NCBI GenBank assembly: GCA_009760855.2
Contig: WPIO01000059.1
Location: 190,001 to 254,000 of the forward strand
Reading direction: 5' to 3'
DNA: 64,000 nucleotides
Source of the DNA: Cristatella mucedo
Lineage: Eukaryota; Bryozoa; Phylactolaemata; Cristatellidae
This document shows, piece after piece, positions 1 to 11,480 of this stretch. Numbering within the stretch: the stretch's first letter is position 1; each line of letters opens with the position of its first letter. A program made the position numbers and the translations under genes. A model generated the notes under the pieces. That model was not told the origin of the DNA. It made no database searches and worked only from the letters and a program-made list of their open reading frames with translations.

Positions 1-108
1 TATGGAACCAACCAAACGTATGACCGAACACACGAGATGCTCACCTCTGCTGGTTTCCTTTGTCTGCCAACGCTTTTCGAGGGAATCGCGCGAGCCGACG
101 AAGCTCCG

Positions 109-170
109 CTTTCGACAGTTCGACAGTTTCGACTACGAAACTTTCGACAGTTTCGACTACGAAACTGTCG
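109..170. repeat. Two tandem 24-bp units with a terminal hairpin
   Basis: CGACAGTTTCGACTACGAAA occurs twice (121 and 145). The second unit runs into CGAAACTGTCG, giving 11-bp arms at 145-155 and 160-170 around ACTA. Confidence 0.8.
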
Positions 171-302
171 TGGCAAAAAATATAAAGGACCTTTTCCCCG
201 ACTGGCCTGCTTTTGGCTCATTTGTTCATCTGTCCATTCATCCGGTCTGCCTGTTCTGGTCCATCTCTTTCTTTTTTCTGTCTCAATCTGATCTGTCAAT
301 CT

Positions 303-308
303 GTCTGA

Positions 309-386
<78 letters not shown>

Positions 387-575
387 CTGTGTGTGTCTGT
401 GTGTCTGTCTCTGTGTCTGTATTTGTGTATCTGTGTGCGCGTCCGTCTGTCTGCATGCCTGCCTGTCTGTCTGTGTGTCTCTGTCTGTCTGCATGCCTAT
501 CTGTCTGTCTGTGTGCGTATGTTTCGGTCTGTACGTCTGTATGTCTGTTTGTCTGTCTGCCTGTACCGGCTCGCA
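303..575. repeat. (CT)n followed by degenerate (CTGT)n
   Basis: A pure CT run spans about 327-383. On both sides are TGTC/CTGT-type units with many interruptions. It stays open in several frames only because the repeat lacks stops. Confidence 0.95.
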
Positions 576-812
576 GCGGCTCTCAAGGTCCTCGGTCACG
601 TGACCAGTGCGAGACGGTCGGCGGCGACGGGCAGGCATCACGCGGGCGTCGAGGAAGACCCAAGCGCTGGCGAAAATATAAAAACGTCTCTTCTAATTAA
701 GGCGAGAAAGTCCGTCCTCCCGTCCGTTACGCGGCAAGGCGGCGCAGCGTTGTCTTCCGTAGCGGAACTACTATGACTCAGCGAAGCGAGTCCACGGGCA
801 GTGAGCTGCTCT

Positions 813-950
<138 letters not shown>

Positions 951-1120
951 GTAGTTCATCTTTACAGCACCATGAGAGAGAGCTTAATCTCAGTTCACGC
1001 GCTTCACATAAGCCACGAGGTTCGAGCCCGCGACCCCGGCCATTAGATACATTCGGTCGTTAAAGGCGACCTCGGTCGTTAAAGGCGAGCACTGCGACCG
1101 CTGGGCCAAACCAGCGCCGC
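951..1120 (-). mobile_element. tRNA-type SINE with LINE-like tail (family A)
   Basis: Minus strand. The tRNA-like head has an A-box-like region (complement of GGCGAGCACTGCGACCGCTG) and a B-box (complement of CGAGGTTCGAGCCCGCG). The tail is AGAGAGAGCTTAATCTC. Same order as the copies at 11607, 18172, 31255 and 36463. Confidence 0.75.
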
Positions 1121-2230
1121 AGCGGGCAACGCGATGGGCTCTCGACCAATCGATTGCCGATTGGGGATGCGCATCCTACGAATCGATTGCCTATTGCTAA
1201 CGAGCAAACGCCCACCGCAGCGGGCGGCCCGTCGGGCTGAGCCTACGCTCGAGGCAACCTGCAACCGACGCCCTAGCGGGCCGCTCCGCAACGTGGTCGA
1301 TGGGAAAATCATTTGGATCATTGGCGACATGAGCACGAGCGATACAGCGTCGGCTCGAGCCCCGAGACCGCCGACGCGTGCTCTAACGAACGGGTCGGGC
1401 AATGGCCGCCGCGTTTCGCCGGTTTCGTTTCGCTATAGGTGGCCGCCTCGCTGCCCACAGACCGCCTCGCTCGCGCGCCAGCTCGCCCATAAAGCAATAA
1501 ATAATGATATAATAAACCAAGGTAATAATAATAGTAAACCAATAAAGCAACGCTGATTGCCTTCGCTCAATAGTCTTGCGCTGATCTCTTAAATATTGGG
1601 CAAACAGGGGCGGCGGCGCAGCCGACAGATAGCTCACCATCATTCTCAGCCAATCAGAGCTAATGGCCAATGTCCAGCCGATCGGAGCGCAGGCACTGCG
1701 CAGGCAGCGGCAACGCGCGCCGCCGCCACAGCCGCCGCACGCCTTCAGTGCGGACGCCGGAACCGGCGCCATTGGCCGCCGGGGGGGGCGGAGGTCGCAG
1801 CGTGAAAACGCGTACGGGACGCGACGGTTACCACTCTGCCACCCACGTGCGGTTACGAGGGGTCGCGCGGCGCCCGCGCCCGTGCATCGAATCGCCGACG
1901 GACTGCCCGGAAAGTGGGGGCGGGGCGGGGCGAGTTACGCTCGAGACGACCGCGGGCGGCTTTGCAGTCCGCGCGACCGGCCCGCAGAGCGGCGAGACCT
2001 GCTCGTCGCGCGCGCGCGACACGAGGCGGAAGTGACGACTTGACGTCACGGACACTTCGCTGAGCGACGACTTGGAGAAACGGCGGCGGCGGCGTGCAGT
2101 GGGCGGCCAGACGACGACTTTCGAAGTAGTCAAAGATTCCAAAAAATATAAATTGTAAATAGAAATAGAGTCTCGCAGTTTTCTGAACTACAATAACCAG
2201 GCCGCATAGAGAAGTTGCCTCGAGCCGTGC
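1121..2230. other. GC-rich DNA without a recognised gene
   Basis: CpG-rich from about 1630 to 2120. Open frames of 100-140 codons exist on both strands but have no recognisable domain and overlap one another, as expected for stop-poor GC-rich DNA. Confidence 0.5.
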
Positions 2231-2231
2231 G

Positions 2232-2268
2232 AGACAGCAGCTGCTGCTGCTGCTGCTGCTGCTGCTGT
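2232..2268. repeat. (CTG/CAG)n microsatellite
   Basis: Around 11 CTG units, short and almost pure. Confidence 0.95.
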
Positions 2269-2325
2269 GCGTACTGCCGATGTTGCGAATTTCCGCTCCG
2301 ATTATGAGTAAGTTGTTGCACTACT

Positions 2326-2880
2326 AGAATAATGATTAAAGTGAAAATGCATTCGTATGGCGCTCTCAGAACACTTAATCCCTCTCTAGGCACTTTACAT
2401 ATGCTGTAAAGGAAGCATGACAGCCAACATAGTTAGTCCATGAACAATGTCAAGCAAAATCATGCAAATTCCGTGAGGAAAAGGTGTACGCTTAGCTTCA
2501 GTTTAAAGTCGTCAAGTCATGGAACGTCGTGAGATCAGTCGGAAGTGAGTTCCAGGCTTTGGGAGCATACGAACTAAAGACAGCTAAGCAGCTACAGTCA
2601 GCCGAGCGAGTGTTACAATGCCTAGCTGCCTGGCTGGGCTCTAGTTCCGGTAGAGGGGCTGAAGCAAAAGAATAAAGAATGATGCTATAACTTAGTGACA
2701 CAACCTTGAACTCGATCCGCTGCTTGATCGAGAGCCAGTGAAGGTCAGTGAGAAGCGATGTAATGTGGCAAACGTGAGGATTCCGACAGGCAAACATGGT
2801 AGCAGAATTGTGCACCAACTTTGAGGGCCTTATTGCACAGGTCGGAATGACTACAACTAGCGCATTACTGCCGTCGAGCA
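2326..2880 (-). mobile_element. Diverged LINE 3' fragment
   Basis: On the minus strand it encodes ICHITSLLTDLHWLSIKQRI-like sequence and [17 protein letters not shown], homologous to the C-terminus of the 3288-5862 element. It ends in the family 3' UTR (complement of GCGCTCTCAGAACACTTAAT, near 2360). It is older than copy 1, with several stops. Confidence 0.8.
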
Positions 2881-3287
2881 GGGGTAATAATAATAGTAAT
2901 AATAATATATTTGTATTGCTCCTTCAAAGAACTCAACTTCTTTCGAAGCACTTTGCATTTGCTGAAAAGGAAGAATCATCGAATGGTTAGCAGTAGCATG
3001 TAACTAATGCATGGATCAAATCAAATTGCATGTGTTATCCCAACCAAATAGGCCCAAATTCCTGGGAATATACATATATATATATATATATATATCCGAA
3101 TAATATAGATATATAATAAATATATATATCTCTCCGAATTATATAGATATATAATAAATATATAATATATCCGACTAATATCCCGGAATATTTGAATTAT
3201 ATTGCTGAAAGTAGACAGACTTGACTGAGGTGCTAATGGTCGTCTAATGAAAGGTCACTTTGGAACAGGACGCCCTGACTTCGTGCA
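2881..3287 (-). mobile_element. Nested LINE remnants and AT-rich DNA
   Basis: 2885-2990 is another LINE 3' tail on the minus strand ((AAT)n then CTCCTTCAAAGAACTCAACT). 3060-3180 is (TA)-rich. 3200-3280 matches an internal LINE segment (compare 4060-4130: TGGTCGTCTAA.GA.AGGTC). It looks like one old LINE copy interrupted by later insertion. Confidence 0.65.
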
Positions 3288-3522
3288 TATAATAATAATA
3301 ATGATAATGCACTTGATAAAGCGCCCTCAGAGAACTCAATCTCTTTCTAGGCGCTTTACATTTGCTGCAAAGTGAAATGTAATGGAATGGTGAGTAAAAT
3401 CATGCTTGAAAAACAAACAAAATGAATAACATGGTTAGGGGTGACATGCACAGGGTCAGCATGCAAATGTGGTTAGTGGCAGTATGCACAGTGTCAGCAC
3501 GCATAAGCACATCAAGGACAAA

Positions 3523-5427
3523 TCACAGGGACCCACTAAATGCTGTCCTAAATAGGTGTTTTTTTAAGTTCCTTTTAAATGTGGTCAGGTCAGGGGATGT
3601 TCTGACGCAGGTCGGGAGGGAGTTCCAGGCTTTGGGAGCATACGAACTAAAAGCATAGTCTCCAAAGGATTTAAGGTTTGTATGAGGTATTTCTAGACTG
3701 TTGGACTCCGAAAAGCGGGTGGTACGATGCTTGGCCTGATGGGGTAGTATATTTGAGAGATAAGCTGGAGCCATAGAATTAAGGGACCTAAAAGTGAGCG
3801 ACAAAACCTTGAAGTCAATCCGTTGCTTGACTGGTAGCCAGTGCAGGTCGGCGAGAAGTGGAGTAATGTGGCAACTGCGACGCTCACGACAGACAAGCCT
3901 AGCTGCAGAGTCTTGCACCAGCTGCAATCGCCTGATCGCACATGCTGGTAGGCCAGTAAGCAGTGAGTTGCAGAAGTCGAGACGGGATGTCACGAATGCA
4001 TGGACCAACTTGGACGTGGTAACCTTATCTAAACAAGCCCGAATTTTAGCAGTGTTATGAAGCTGAAAATAGGCAGATTTGACTGTGGAGCTGATATGGT
4101 CGTCTAACGAGAGGTCGCTTTGGAAATTGACACCTAGATTTCGAGCTGATTCAACTGGAGATATGCTGGCAGAACCAATTTTGAGAGTCAGCCTTTCCAA
4201 TCTCTGGATCACACTGGGTTTGCCCATAACTAGTAAGTTAGTTTTATCATCGCTTAGTTTTAGAAAATTTGCTGCCATCCATGTGCGGATGTCATCAATG
4301 CATGCAGCAAGTGAGCTGAGAGAATTTGAGGTGCTCGAAGGCTGGGATAGATGAAAGCAAAGGTACAACTTAGTGTAATCTGCATAGAAGTGAAAGCCTA
4401 GATTGTGCATGGCAATCACATCAGCATGAGGGAGAGTATAAACCGTGAAAAGAACCGGACCTAGCACGGAGCCCTGAGGTACTCCATATTTTAGAGGTAC
4501 TTCAGATGATCTTTGTCCATTCACGTCAATACTCTGGAGTCTCCCACTGAGATAGGACCTGAACCACTGCAGAGCAGTGCCAGTGATGCCCAGGCGAGAT
4601 GAGAGGCGCTCTAGAAGAACTTTGTGATCGATGGTATCAAAAGCTGCCGAAAGATCGAGCCAAACAAGCAGAGACACTCTACCCATGTCTGCACTCCTAA
4701 GTAGGTCGTTGTATACCCGAAGCAATGCTGACTCTGTGGAGTGATTAGCTCTAAAGCCAGACTGGAACTTACTAGCAAGGTGTGAGGTTTCGATATAGGA
4801 ATTCAGCTGGTCTCCCACGACCCGTTCGAGTGTCTTTGATAGGAATGGTAGAAGGGAAACTGGGCGGTAGTTGCTCAAGTTCTCTTGGTCAAGTGTAGCT
4901 TTCTTGAGAAGTGGCTTGACTACAGCTTTTTTGAAAGGTGCTGGGACATGACCTGAGGCTAATGACATATTAATTATGTTAGTTATGCATGGCAGCAGCA
5001 GATCAATGCAACGTAGGAGCAGGACAGTGGGAATAGGGTCCAGAGGACTTGTTGTCTTCTTTGATTGAGATACGAACTTTAGGACTAGATCACTAGTGAC
5101 CTGCTTAAATGCAGACATTGAGGTGCAGCCAGGAACCGAGGAACAGCATTCTAGTGGGAAGGTTGTCATCGCAGGGATGGATTCCCTGATTTTGTCTATC
5201 TTCTGCACAAAGAATCGAGAGAAGCGATCGGCTAGATTATCACAAGGATCATCAGGTAAGGAGCTAATCTGGGAACGGTTGAGGAGATGGTTTATTGTCG
5301 ACATCGGCATTTTTGGATTGTGCATCTGTGATTCAACAATGTTTCTATAGAAGCTAGACTTGGCCTTTGCTAGGATCGAATGGTACGACCTACAGTAGTC
5401 TTCATATGCCTGTCGATGGACAGTTAG
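3523..5427 (-). pseudogene. LINE reverse transcriptase ORF (copy 1), catalytically dead
   Basis: About 600 residues from the in-frame Met at 5325, open slightly further upstream. Visible RT blocks: PLLKKATLDQENLSNYRPVS, FQSGFRANHSTESALL, LDLSAAFDTIDH, GVPQGSVLGPVLF and the catalytic box FYADYTKL. After the RT come [26 protein letters not shown] and APKAWNSLP, typical of CR1/L2-like C-termini. The second catalytic Asp of YADD is Tyr (GAC to TAC class change, around 4385), which should abolish polymerisation. A 1-nt frameshift near 5430 separates it from the endonuclease part. The long intact frame suggests relatively recent insertion despite these lesions. Confidence 0.93.
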
Positions 5428-5861
5428 TCGGATCTCTTGTACGCTTTTTCAAGCTTTCGTTTAGTAGACTTGGCTAGTTTAATGTCTGTGGTAAACCATA
5501 GGCCGTCTGGGCGGAGGCGCACTGTGCGCTTTGTCAGAGGTGCAAACTCGTCGAGCGTGTGAGCTAGTGTCGTGTTGTAGCTATCTACCAATGATGACAG
5601 ATCGGAGGGAGGACTGAGCAGCAGAGGTGAAGCAGATATTCTCGTACGGAAAGCATCGATGTCAAGGGTCTTGAGGTTTCGCGATTCACACTTTACTTTA
5701 GAGGAGGATGTGGGCACACACTGTAGATTGAATGAGATCTGCATGTGGTCAGACAAGCAGGATTTGGTAATAATTGGTGATGACAAAGTGCAGTTATATG
5801 AGAAAATCTGGTCATATGTTACAGGGGATATGCTGGCAGAGCCAATTGTAAGATTCTTCAT
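5424..5861 (-). pseudogene. LINE endonuclease C-terminus and linker (copy 1)
   Basis: Carries IFSYNCTLSSPIITKSCLSD followed by HMQISFNL. The SDH is the last catalytic block of the APE-type endonuclease. A linker follows, with RPDGLWFTTDIKLAKSTKRK, just upstream of the RT frame. The rest of the endonuclease is missing. The first residues (KNLTIGSASISPV) do not belong here: they copy the RT-domain segment KIGSASISPV encoded near 4160-4190. Confidence 0.85.
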
Positions 5862-5862
5862 T

Positions 5863-6097
5863 CAATTTTATTAAAGTTTGTTGAAAATCCTCGTAGTAAT
5901 CAATGTTAGAGCCTAACGAGGTGGCGAAGCCGAAAGTTGACAGCTACCGTTGTGGGCTTCGCTAGACAATGCGGGCTTCGCTACCATTGTGGGCTGCTGC
6001 TCTAGAAACCCTTTGTTAATTCGATCGTGGTTTATTCGATCGCCTTAATGTTTAGGGGATCAGCAGTCTGCTATAGCAGCCAAATTATGTATTCCGA
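5863..6097. other. Spacer between LINE remnants
   Basis: A short segment with TGTGGGCTTCGCTA repeated imperfectly around 5953-5995. Nothing else seen. Confidence 0.5.
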
Positions 6098-6580
6098 GAT
6101 ACTAATAATATTATTACTATTCTTACATTTCTATAGCACCCTCAGATAACTGAATCTACCGATTAACCACGTGCATCTGACCTTTAATCATATCATGCTT
6201 GATGACAGACACTATGCACGTTACCACAAATAACTTGATCATGCTTTTTTGCAGCATATGTAAAGTGCCTAGGAAGAGATTCAGTTCTCTGGGGCCCAAT
6301 ACAAACATATTTCTATTCATATTATTATTATAATCGCTTTCTATGCACATTACATATGCTATAAAGGAAGCACGATCGCATCATCACCGGTGACATGCAC
6401 AGTGTCAGCAAGCATAACACGTTTAGCGGTAACATGCAGAGTGTCAGTACGCATAAGCACACAAAGGACAAGCCAATAGGACCCTGCAAATGCTGTGAGA
6501 AACAGGTGCGTTTTTAGCATTCTTATCAAATGTCGCCGTCCTATCAGGGCAACGTCGCGACAACTGTCGTGACGTGAGTT
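6098..6580. mobile_element. Cluster of three LINE 3' ends in both orientations
   Basis: 6098-6165 is a minus-strand tail (CACCCTCAGATAACTGAATC). 6240-6335 is a plus-strand tail (GTGCCTAGGAAGAGATTCAG) with (ATT)n. 6336-6580 is a minus-strand fragment reaching into the LINE 3' UTR and C-terminus (GACATGCACAGTGTCAGC). The plus and minus copies form an imperfect inverted pair. Confidence 0.7.
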
Positions 6581-7066
6581 TCAGGATGTTATTCGCGGTT
6601 CCTGAATTACAAATTACAAAGAACTGCTTACTTTTAGCCTCCGCGGTTTAACCTCTGTACGGCTGGGCGGTGCGGAAGCCCCGAGTCACGTGACCGTCGG
6701 CCAGCGCCGCTCGCGAGCGTTGACCCGGCGCGCGCAGCGGGGCGATCGGCGTTCAGTGGCACGCGGCGGCGGCGGCTCTGAGAGCGCGCCGCCGCCGCCG
6801 CCGCCGCGCGCGAGTTTGCGAGACTTCTCCGCGAAGCGCGCCAGAATAAAGGCCTCGCTCGTTGTCGTGCGGGCGCTGGCGCATCGCAGCCGCCGCGTCC
6901 ACTCGGTCCGCACTTGCGGCCGCCTGCTCTCGCGACGGCGTTGCGCCTGCGAGTCGCTCGCTCGCCGCGCGCTATCGGGCGCGCTCGCGGGCGTGGACGA
7001 GCGCCACTACGAGCGCACCTACGAGGACGCAAGAAGCGCTCGACGGCTCGATGACGCTCCACGTGT
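6581..7066. other. CpG-rich block, no recognised gene
   Basis: Very GC-rich with a (CCG)n stretch near 6789-6806. Overlapping frames are open on both strands without a known domain. Confidence 0.5.
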
Positions 7067-7067
7067 T

Positions 7068-7392
7068 TCTCCTCCTCCTCCTCCTCCTCCTCCTCCTCCT
7101 CCTCCTCCTCCTCCTCCTCCTCCTCCTCCTCCTCCTCCTCCTCCTCCTCCTCCTCCTCCTCCTCCTCCTCCTCCTCCTCCTCCTCCTCCTCCTCCTCCTC
7201 CTCCTCCTTCTCCTCCTCCTCCTCCTCCTCCTCCTCCTCCTCCTCCTCCTCCTCCTCCTCCTCCTCCTCCTCCTCCTCCTCCTCCTCCTCCTCCTCCTTC
7301 TCCTCCTCCTCCTCCTCCTCCTCCTCCTCTTCCTCCTACTCCTCCTCCTTTTCCTCCTCCTCCTCCTCCTTCTCCTCCTCCTCCTCCTTTTT
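7068..7392. repeat. (CCT/AGG)n microsatellite, about 325 bp
   Basis: Nearly continuous CCT triplets with isolated TTC and CTT variants increasing towards the 3' end. This is a homopurine/homopyrimidine mirror tract. Poly-Pro, poly-Leu and poly-Arg frames over it are artefacts. Confidence 0.97.
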
Positions 7393-7959
7393 CTCATCCG
7401 AGGAGGAGGTGGAGGCGGCGGAGTCACGCGGGGGGAGGGAGGTGCGCCGAGTCATGTGGAGATGACTCCGCTTTCAGCCGTCGCCGGCTCCTGAGTCAGA
7501 TTCAGCGCTGCTCGCCTGCCTGCAAGTCATCTCCGAGAGCCGCGACTCCAGCACAGGCGCGCCAGCCGCTCGAAGCCGCGAGACGGCGGCGGAACCGGCT
7601 GTCGGCGGCGGCGGCAGTCCGACCGCGGAGCTTGACCTAATTGCGGTCGCACGCACGGCGGCAAACAGAGCCTCGCGGACGCCGCGAGGCCGACGCCGCG
7701 AGGAGCGGCTGCGGCGAGGCCGCGACGCCGGGCGATAACAGCGGACCGCTTCATCGGGACTGGAAATAAGAAAGAAAGAAAAAGTAGGTTAGCTGCGACA
7801 CGGCCCGTAGAGCCATCGGCGAGTGATTAATGAGTTGGGTAAATAACGCGCTCCGCGGGCCGTCGTCTAGTCACTCACAAACCGCTACACCGCTCCATCG
7901 CCGCGCCCCGGCGGCAATCGCGCTCGCCTGCTTGCGCCGGCGTCGGCTCGAGCGAGCAA

Positions 7960-7970
<11 letters not shown>
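7393..7970. other. GC-rich DNA, no recognised gene
   Basis: Short local repeats only (GACGCCGCGAGG twice near 7680). No exon-like sequence recognised. Confidence 0.45.
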
Positions 7971-8048
<78 letters not shown>

Positions 8049-8049
8049 A
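7971..8049. repeat. (CCG)n microsatellite
   Basis: About 26 uninterrupted CCG units inside CpG-rich DNA. Confidence 0.97.
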
Positions 8050-9010
8050 CACAAGCCCTGCCGAATGAGCGCATCTGGACAGCTCGCGATCTCACGACGC
8101 CATCGTTTCCGATTTTGGGACATTTCGAGCGGTGCGAACTCGCCGACGGTTCAACCGGCGCCGCGTCCTGCGCCAGCGCCGGCGCCGGACAGAATCGGCC
8201 AGCAGAGTCAGCAGAATCGGCCAGCCGACGTGGCGATCGAAGTTCGACGACGCGGCGGCCATAGCCCGACGCTCTCCTTGCCGTTTGAGACGCTCGACTT
8301 TCACGCTTGGCGGCGCGCCACCAAAATGGATGTCGGCGGAGAGAGCTTCCGTCGGGCGGGATCGGCCGAGCGCGCGCACGCGCGTGCGAGTATCGTCGTC
8401 GCCGCGACCCGAGCCGAACGCTCGCTCGCTCGCAGCTCGTGCCTATTTCGGGCCCGCGGCGGCTCGTTGCGGTCCGGCCGCCGTGTTTGCTCGAGTTCGC
8501 CGAGTCCACAGAGGGCGGCCGCTCGCAGCCCTTTGGCCGCGGCTGTTTGCGCTTCACTCGCGCCTTTGTTGCGCGCGCTCTCGCTCTCGCCCGCTAGCGC
8601 GCGCGAGAGCGAGCGAGCGCACTTTTTGTCGTCCGCGGTGGCTGCCGCCGCGGACGAGCTCTCCAGTCGCTGTCGACGCAGCCGCGCCTGCGCCGCCGCC
8701 CAGGCCGGACGCCGGGCGGTCGGAGCGACTTCGCGCCGAGCGGGCGCCGAGGCGAAGAGAGCGAGCTCTCGAAGCTGCCGGCCGCTCGGCGGCCTTCACC
8801 TTCTCGGCGGTCACCGGAGCTGACGTGTCGGACCAATTCGTGCTTCTCGCCGACTGCACCGCGGGCGCGTGCACCGCTCCGGCGAGAAGCACGTTACTGC
8901 GCGTGCACTGCTCCGCAGCCGCAGCCGCCGCCGCCGCCTGCACTGCGGTAGCGACCTCGCTCGCCGCTAGCACCGCTAGGCGGCACTGAGGTTGCCCTTC
9001 GAGAAAGGCT
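8050..9010. other. CpG-rich block, no recognised gene
   Basis: Dense CpG, with a hairpin around 8577-8615 (CTCGCTCTCGC / GCGAGAGCGAG). It could be a promoter-like island; no adjacent coding exon was found to support that. Confidence 0.45.

Positions 9011-9011
<1 letters not shown>

Positions 9012-9091
<80 letters not shown>
9012..9091. repeat. (CTG)n microsatellite, about 26 units
   Basis: A pure CTG run ending in CTATAG. The complementary strand reads CAG. Confidence 0.97.
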
Positions 9092-9092
<1 letters not shown>

Positions 9093-9279
9093 ATAGAAAC
9101 AAGGCTGTTGAGCCAGCGGTGGATGTTCTCTTCTTTATTCTGCATTCGGCTGGTCGCCCGTTATTTAGACGTCCTCTTGTTTTAACAATGCAGTCGGCTT
9201 CTTCAATTGAAATGCTCCATAGCCGATATTTTGCATCGGAAACGTCCCTGAAGTATGGATGAAATTCTTTACTGGAGCA

Positions 9280-9327
9280 CGAGAGAGAGAGAGGGAGAGA
9301 GGGAGAGAGAGAGAGAGAGAGAGAAAG
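9280..9327. repeat. (GA)n microsatellite
   Basis: GA dinucleotides with GGGA interruptions. The rest of 9092-9551 holds nothing recognised. Confidence 0.9.
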
Positions 9328-9551
9328 AGGGTCCTCTGCTGGAGGGATCCCTACCTTGACTGCTCTCCTGACTCTGCTATTCTTCCCACTTGCTCTTTGC
9401 TGCGTGAGGTGGAGTCTGCTGGCTACCGAATGCGTACCGAAAGCCGCGTAGGCTTCTTGAGTTCGCTATGAAAAACTCTCCTGTGTACAACCCGCGTGGT
9501 CCTCGTGGCTTTGTGGAGTTATAGACGGAGATGCCTTAAACTACATTACAC

Positions 9552-9632
9552 TATTGGCGCTCTGCCCTTCGCCCTCTGCCCTTCGCCCTCCGCCCTTCGC
9601 CCCCTGCCCTTCGCCCTCCGCCCTTCGCCCCT
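9552..9632. repeat. Minisatellite, CGCCCTCYGCCCTT units
   Basis: Six or so imperfect copies of a 13-14 bp unit (GCCCTTCGCCCTCTG and variants). Confidence 0.85.
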
Positions 9633-10104
9633 GCGGCTCGAGCCTCGAGCATCTCAGTAAAGACGACAACCGAGGCTGGCTTCAAATTCAGTACGATGGC
9701 ATTGCGCAATTCTACTGACTTAACGCACGAGCCGACCCTTGTGGAATTTCACTTACGCTATTTGCGAGATCGGCGTCCTCCGCAGAATCTCTCTGTTTGC
9801 AGACTTCAAGCCAGACATAGCAGCTTTGCTTATGCACGAAGCAGGGCCGACGTAAAGCGCCACGCTGCGGTCGCTGAGCGATTGGATAAGTCGCTCTGCG
9901 GGAAAATAAATACTGAGAGAGATCACTTCGATTGGCTCTCGCAAGCGGTTGCGGAAACGGCACCGTTGCTGTGTCAACGAGCCGAGTGTGCCATCAACTC
10001 AACCCAGCGATCGCCTCTGGGCTCGGTGACCTTTAGTCGACATGCGAGGCGAATGTCCACCTTCCACCTGGAGCGGACTCGGCGACGCTGCGCATATGCG
10101 ACTC

Positions 10105-10170
10105 GCAATCGCGAGGCGCCGCAATCGCGAGGCGCCGCAATCGCGAGGCGCCGCAATCGCGAGGCGCCGC
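10105..10170. repeat. 16-bp minisatellite, four identical units
   Basis: GCAATCGCGAGGCGCC repeated four times without change. Each unit contains two self-complementary hexamers, TCGCGA and GGCGCC. Confidence 0.96.
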
Positions 10171-10337
10171 TTTGGCGATCGCAGCACGACCGTGGAGACG
10201 CGCGCGCGGCTCACACGCAACGCACGCCGACCGACTGCTGCCCGACGGCGGCCGAGGCCTAGGCAGAGCGCTCAGCAGGGAGTAGGCATAGACATACACG
10301 GCGTGCGTGCGGCTGCTCGCACAACGAGCCAAGGCCG

Positions 10338-10432
10338 GCGCGTCGCGCTAACCTACCTACCTAAACGTCGCGCTAACCTACGTCGCGCTAACCTATCTTC
10401 GCGCGTCGCGCTAACCTACCTACCTACCTAAA
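10338..10432. repeat. Minisatellite, CGTCGCGCTAACCTAC units
   Basis: Four imperfect units separated by variable numbers of CTAC. Confidence 0.9.
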
Positions 10433-10517
10433 CTGTGGCCGGACAGGGCGGGCTTGCCCTGCTACGAAGGAGACGAGCGTGCGGCCGCGGGGCGGTGATG
10501 CATCTTCGCCGGTCTCC

Positions 10518-10555
<38 letters not shown>

Positions 10556-11384
10556 GCTGCAATAACAAACAGGTGTGAGAGCGCTAGCCATCCCCTCGAT
10601 GTGAGAGTCTCTCTACTGCATGAGCGTGCGGGCTTAGGTTGCACGTACGTAAGCCTGAACGTTCAGCGTAGTCATTGCTCTAGTCATTGCTCTAGTCCTT
10701 GCTCTTCCCGTCAGCGCGCTGCACCAGCCATCTACGCTGTGGCACGGCGGCTCCGAGAAGGGGCGACGCTAAGGCCGGACGCGTGCGGTATGGACGGCCC
10801 GCCCCGCTCCGCCCCGCCCGCTCCCTCCAGAGCAGCAGAGGAAGGAGGCCGCGACGACGCGAACGCTCGCAGCATCCGGATAAGTTGCGACGGGCGATTG
10901 ATGGATTCGTACATTCCTGGCGGCTACGACAGGGGCGCGCACAGTCCGCTAGAAGAGGGAGCGGCCGCACGGCGGACGCTCCCTCCGGAAGCTCCGCGAG
11001 CGGCCGCGCGCCTCCGCCGCTCGCCGCTGTCCGCAGCGCCGCGCGGCCGAGATATGATAGACCCACTCACCCGCAGTCGTCCAATCGGCGCGAACGCTCC
11101 GCCTCGAGAGGGCGAGAGACGGAGCGCCGCGCGCCGGCCGCTTCCGCCACGCATCGCGGCGTCTGACTCATGCGCCGGAGCGGGTCTCCGCCGCCGGGCG
11201 ACACTTGGCGGATTAGCCTGCGCGGCTCGTGTCAGCTGCTCGCTCGCTCGGCTTTGCGACTGCGGTTCATAAATCTCGCAGCTCCACTTCGCTGCTGGAA
11301 ATCTCCAGCAGTCGCGCCTGGAGAGGGGCTCGCACACCAAAACCGACAGCGAGCGAGCTTTGATTATTGCACGAGCCTGTTGAT
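10433..11384. other. GC-rich DNA, no recognised gene
   Basis: Contains (CCG)n at 10519-10552. Frames up to 223 codons are open on the + strand but low in complexity (Arg/Ala-rich) and matched by open frames opposite. No domain recognised. Confidence 0.45.
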
Positions 11385-11480
11385 AATAGTAATAATAATA
11401 ATAATAATAACGGAGTTGTATAGCCCCCTCAGAGAACTGAATCTCTTTCTTAGCACCTTCCGTATGCTGCAAAGGGCCGC
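11385..11480 (-). mobile_element. LINE 3' tail
   Basis: (AAT)n followed by CCCTCAGAGAACTGAATCTC and a degenerate GCACCTTCCGTATGCTGCAA, the complement of the LINE 3' end, severely 5' truncated. Confidence 0.75.

Larger units (their letters stand above)
3288..5862 (-). mobile_element. 5'-truncated CR1/L2-type LINE, copy 1
   Basis: On the minus strand it runs from the last part of an endonuclease domain (near 5862) through the reverse transcriptase to a 3' UTR. That UTR contains GCGCCTAGAAAGAGATTGAG and ends in (ATT)n at about 3290-3310. A microsatellite tail in place of poly(A), and the C-terminal motifs listed for its ORF, place it in the CR1/L2/Jockey superfamily. Its 5' edge (5821-5862) repeats a piece of its own RT region (about 4150-4195), so it was joined abnormally. 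No target-site duplication was recognised. Confidence 0.9.

Noticed and set aside
7068..7494. Long poly-Pro, poly-Leu and poly-Arg open frames
   Set aside because: They are translations of the (CCT)n tract; a stop-free repeat is open in several frames and gives no evidence of a gene.
10105..10170. CRISPR-like regular repeats
   Set aside because: Direct tandem units without spacers in a eukaryotic genome; a minisatellite explains them fully.
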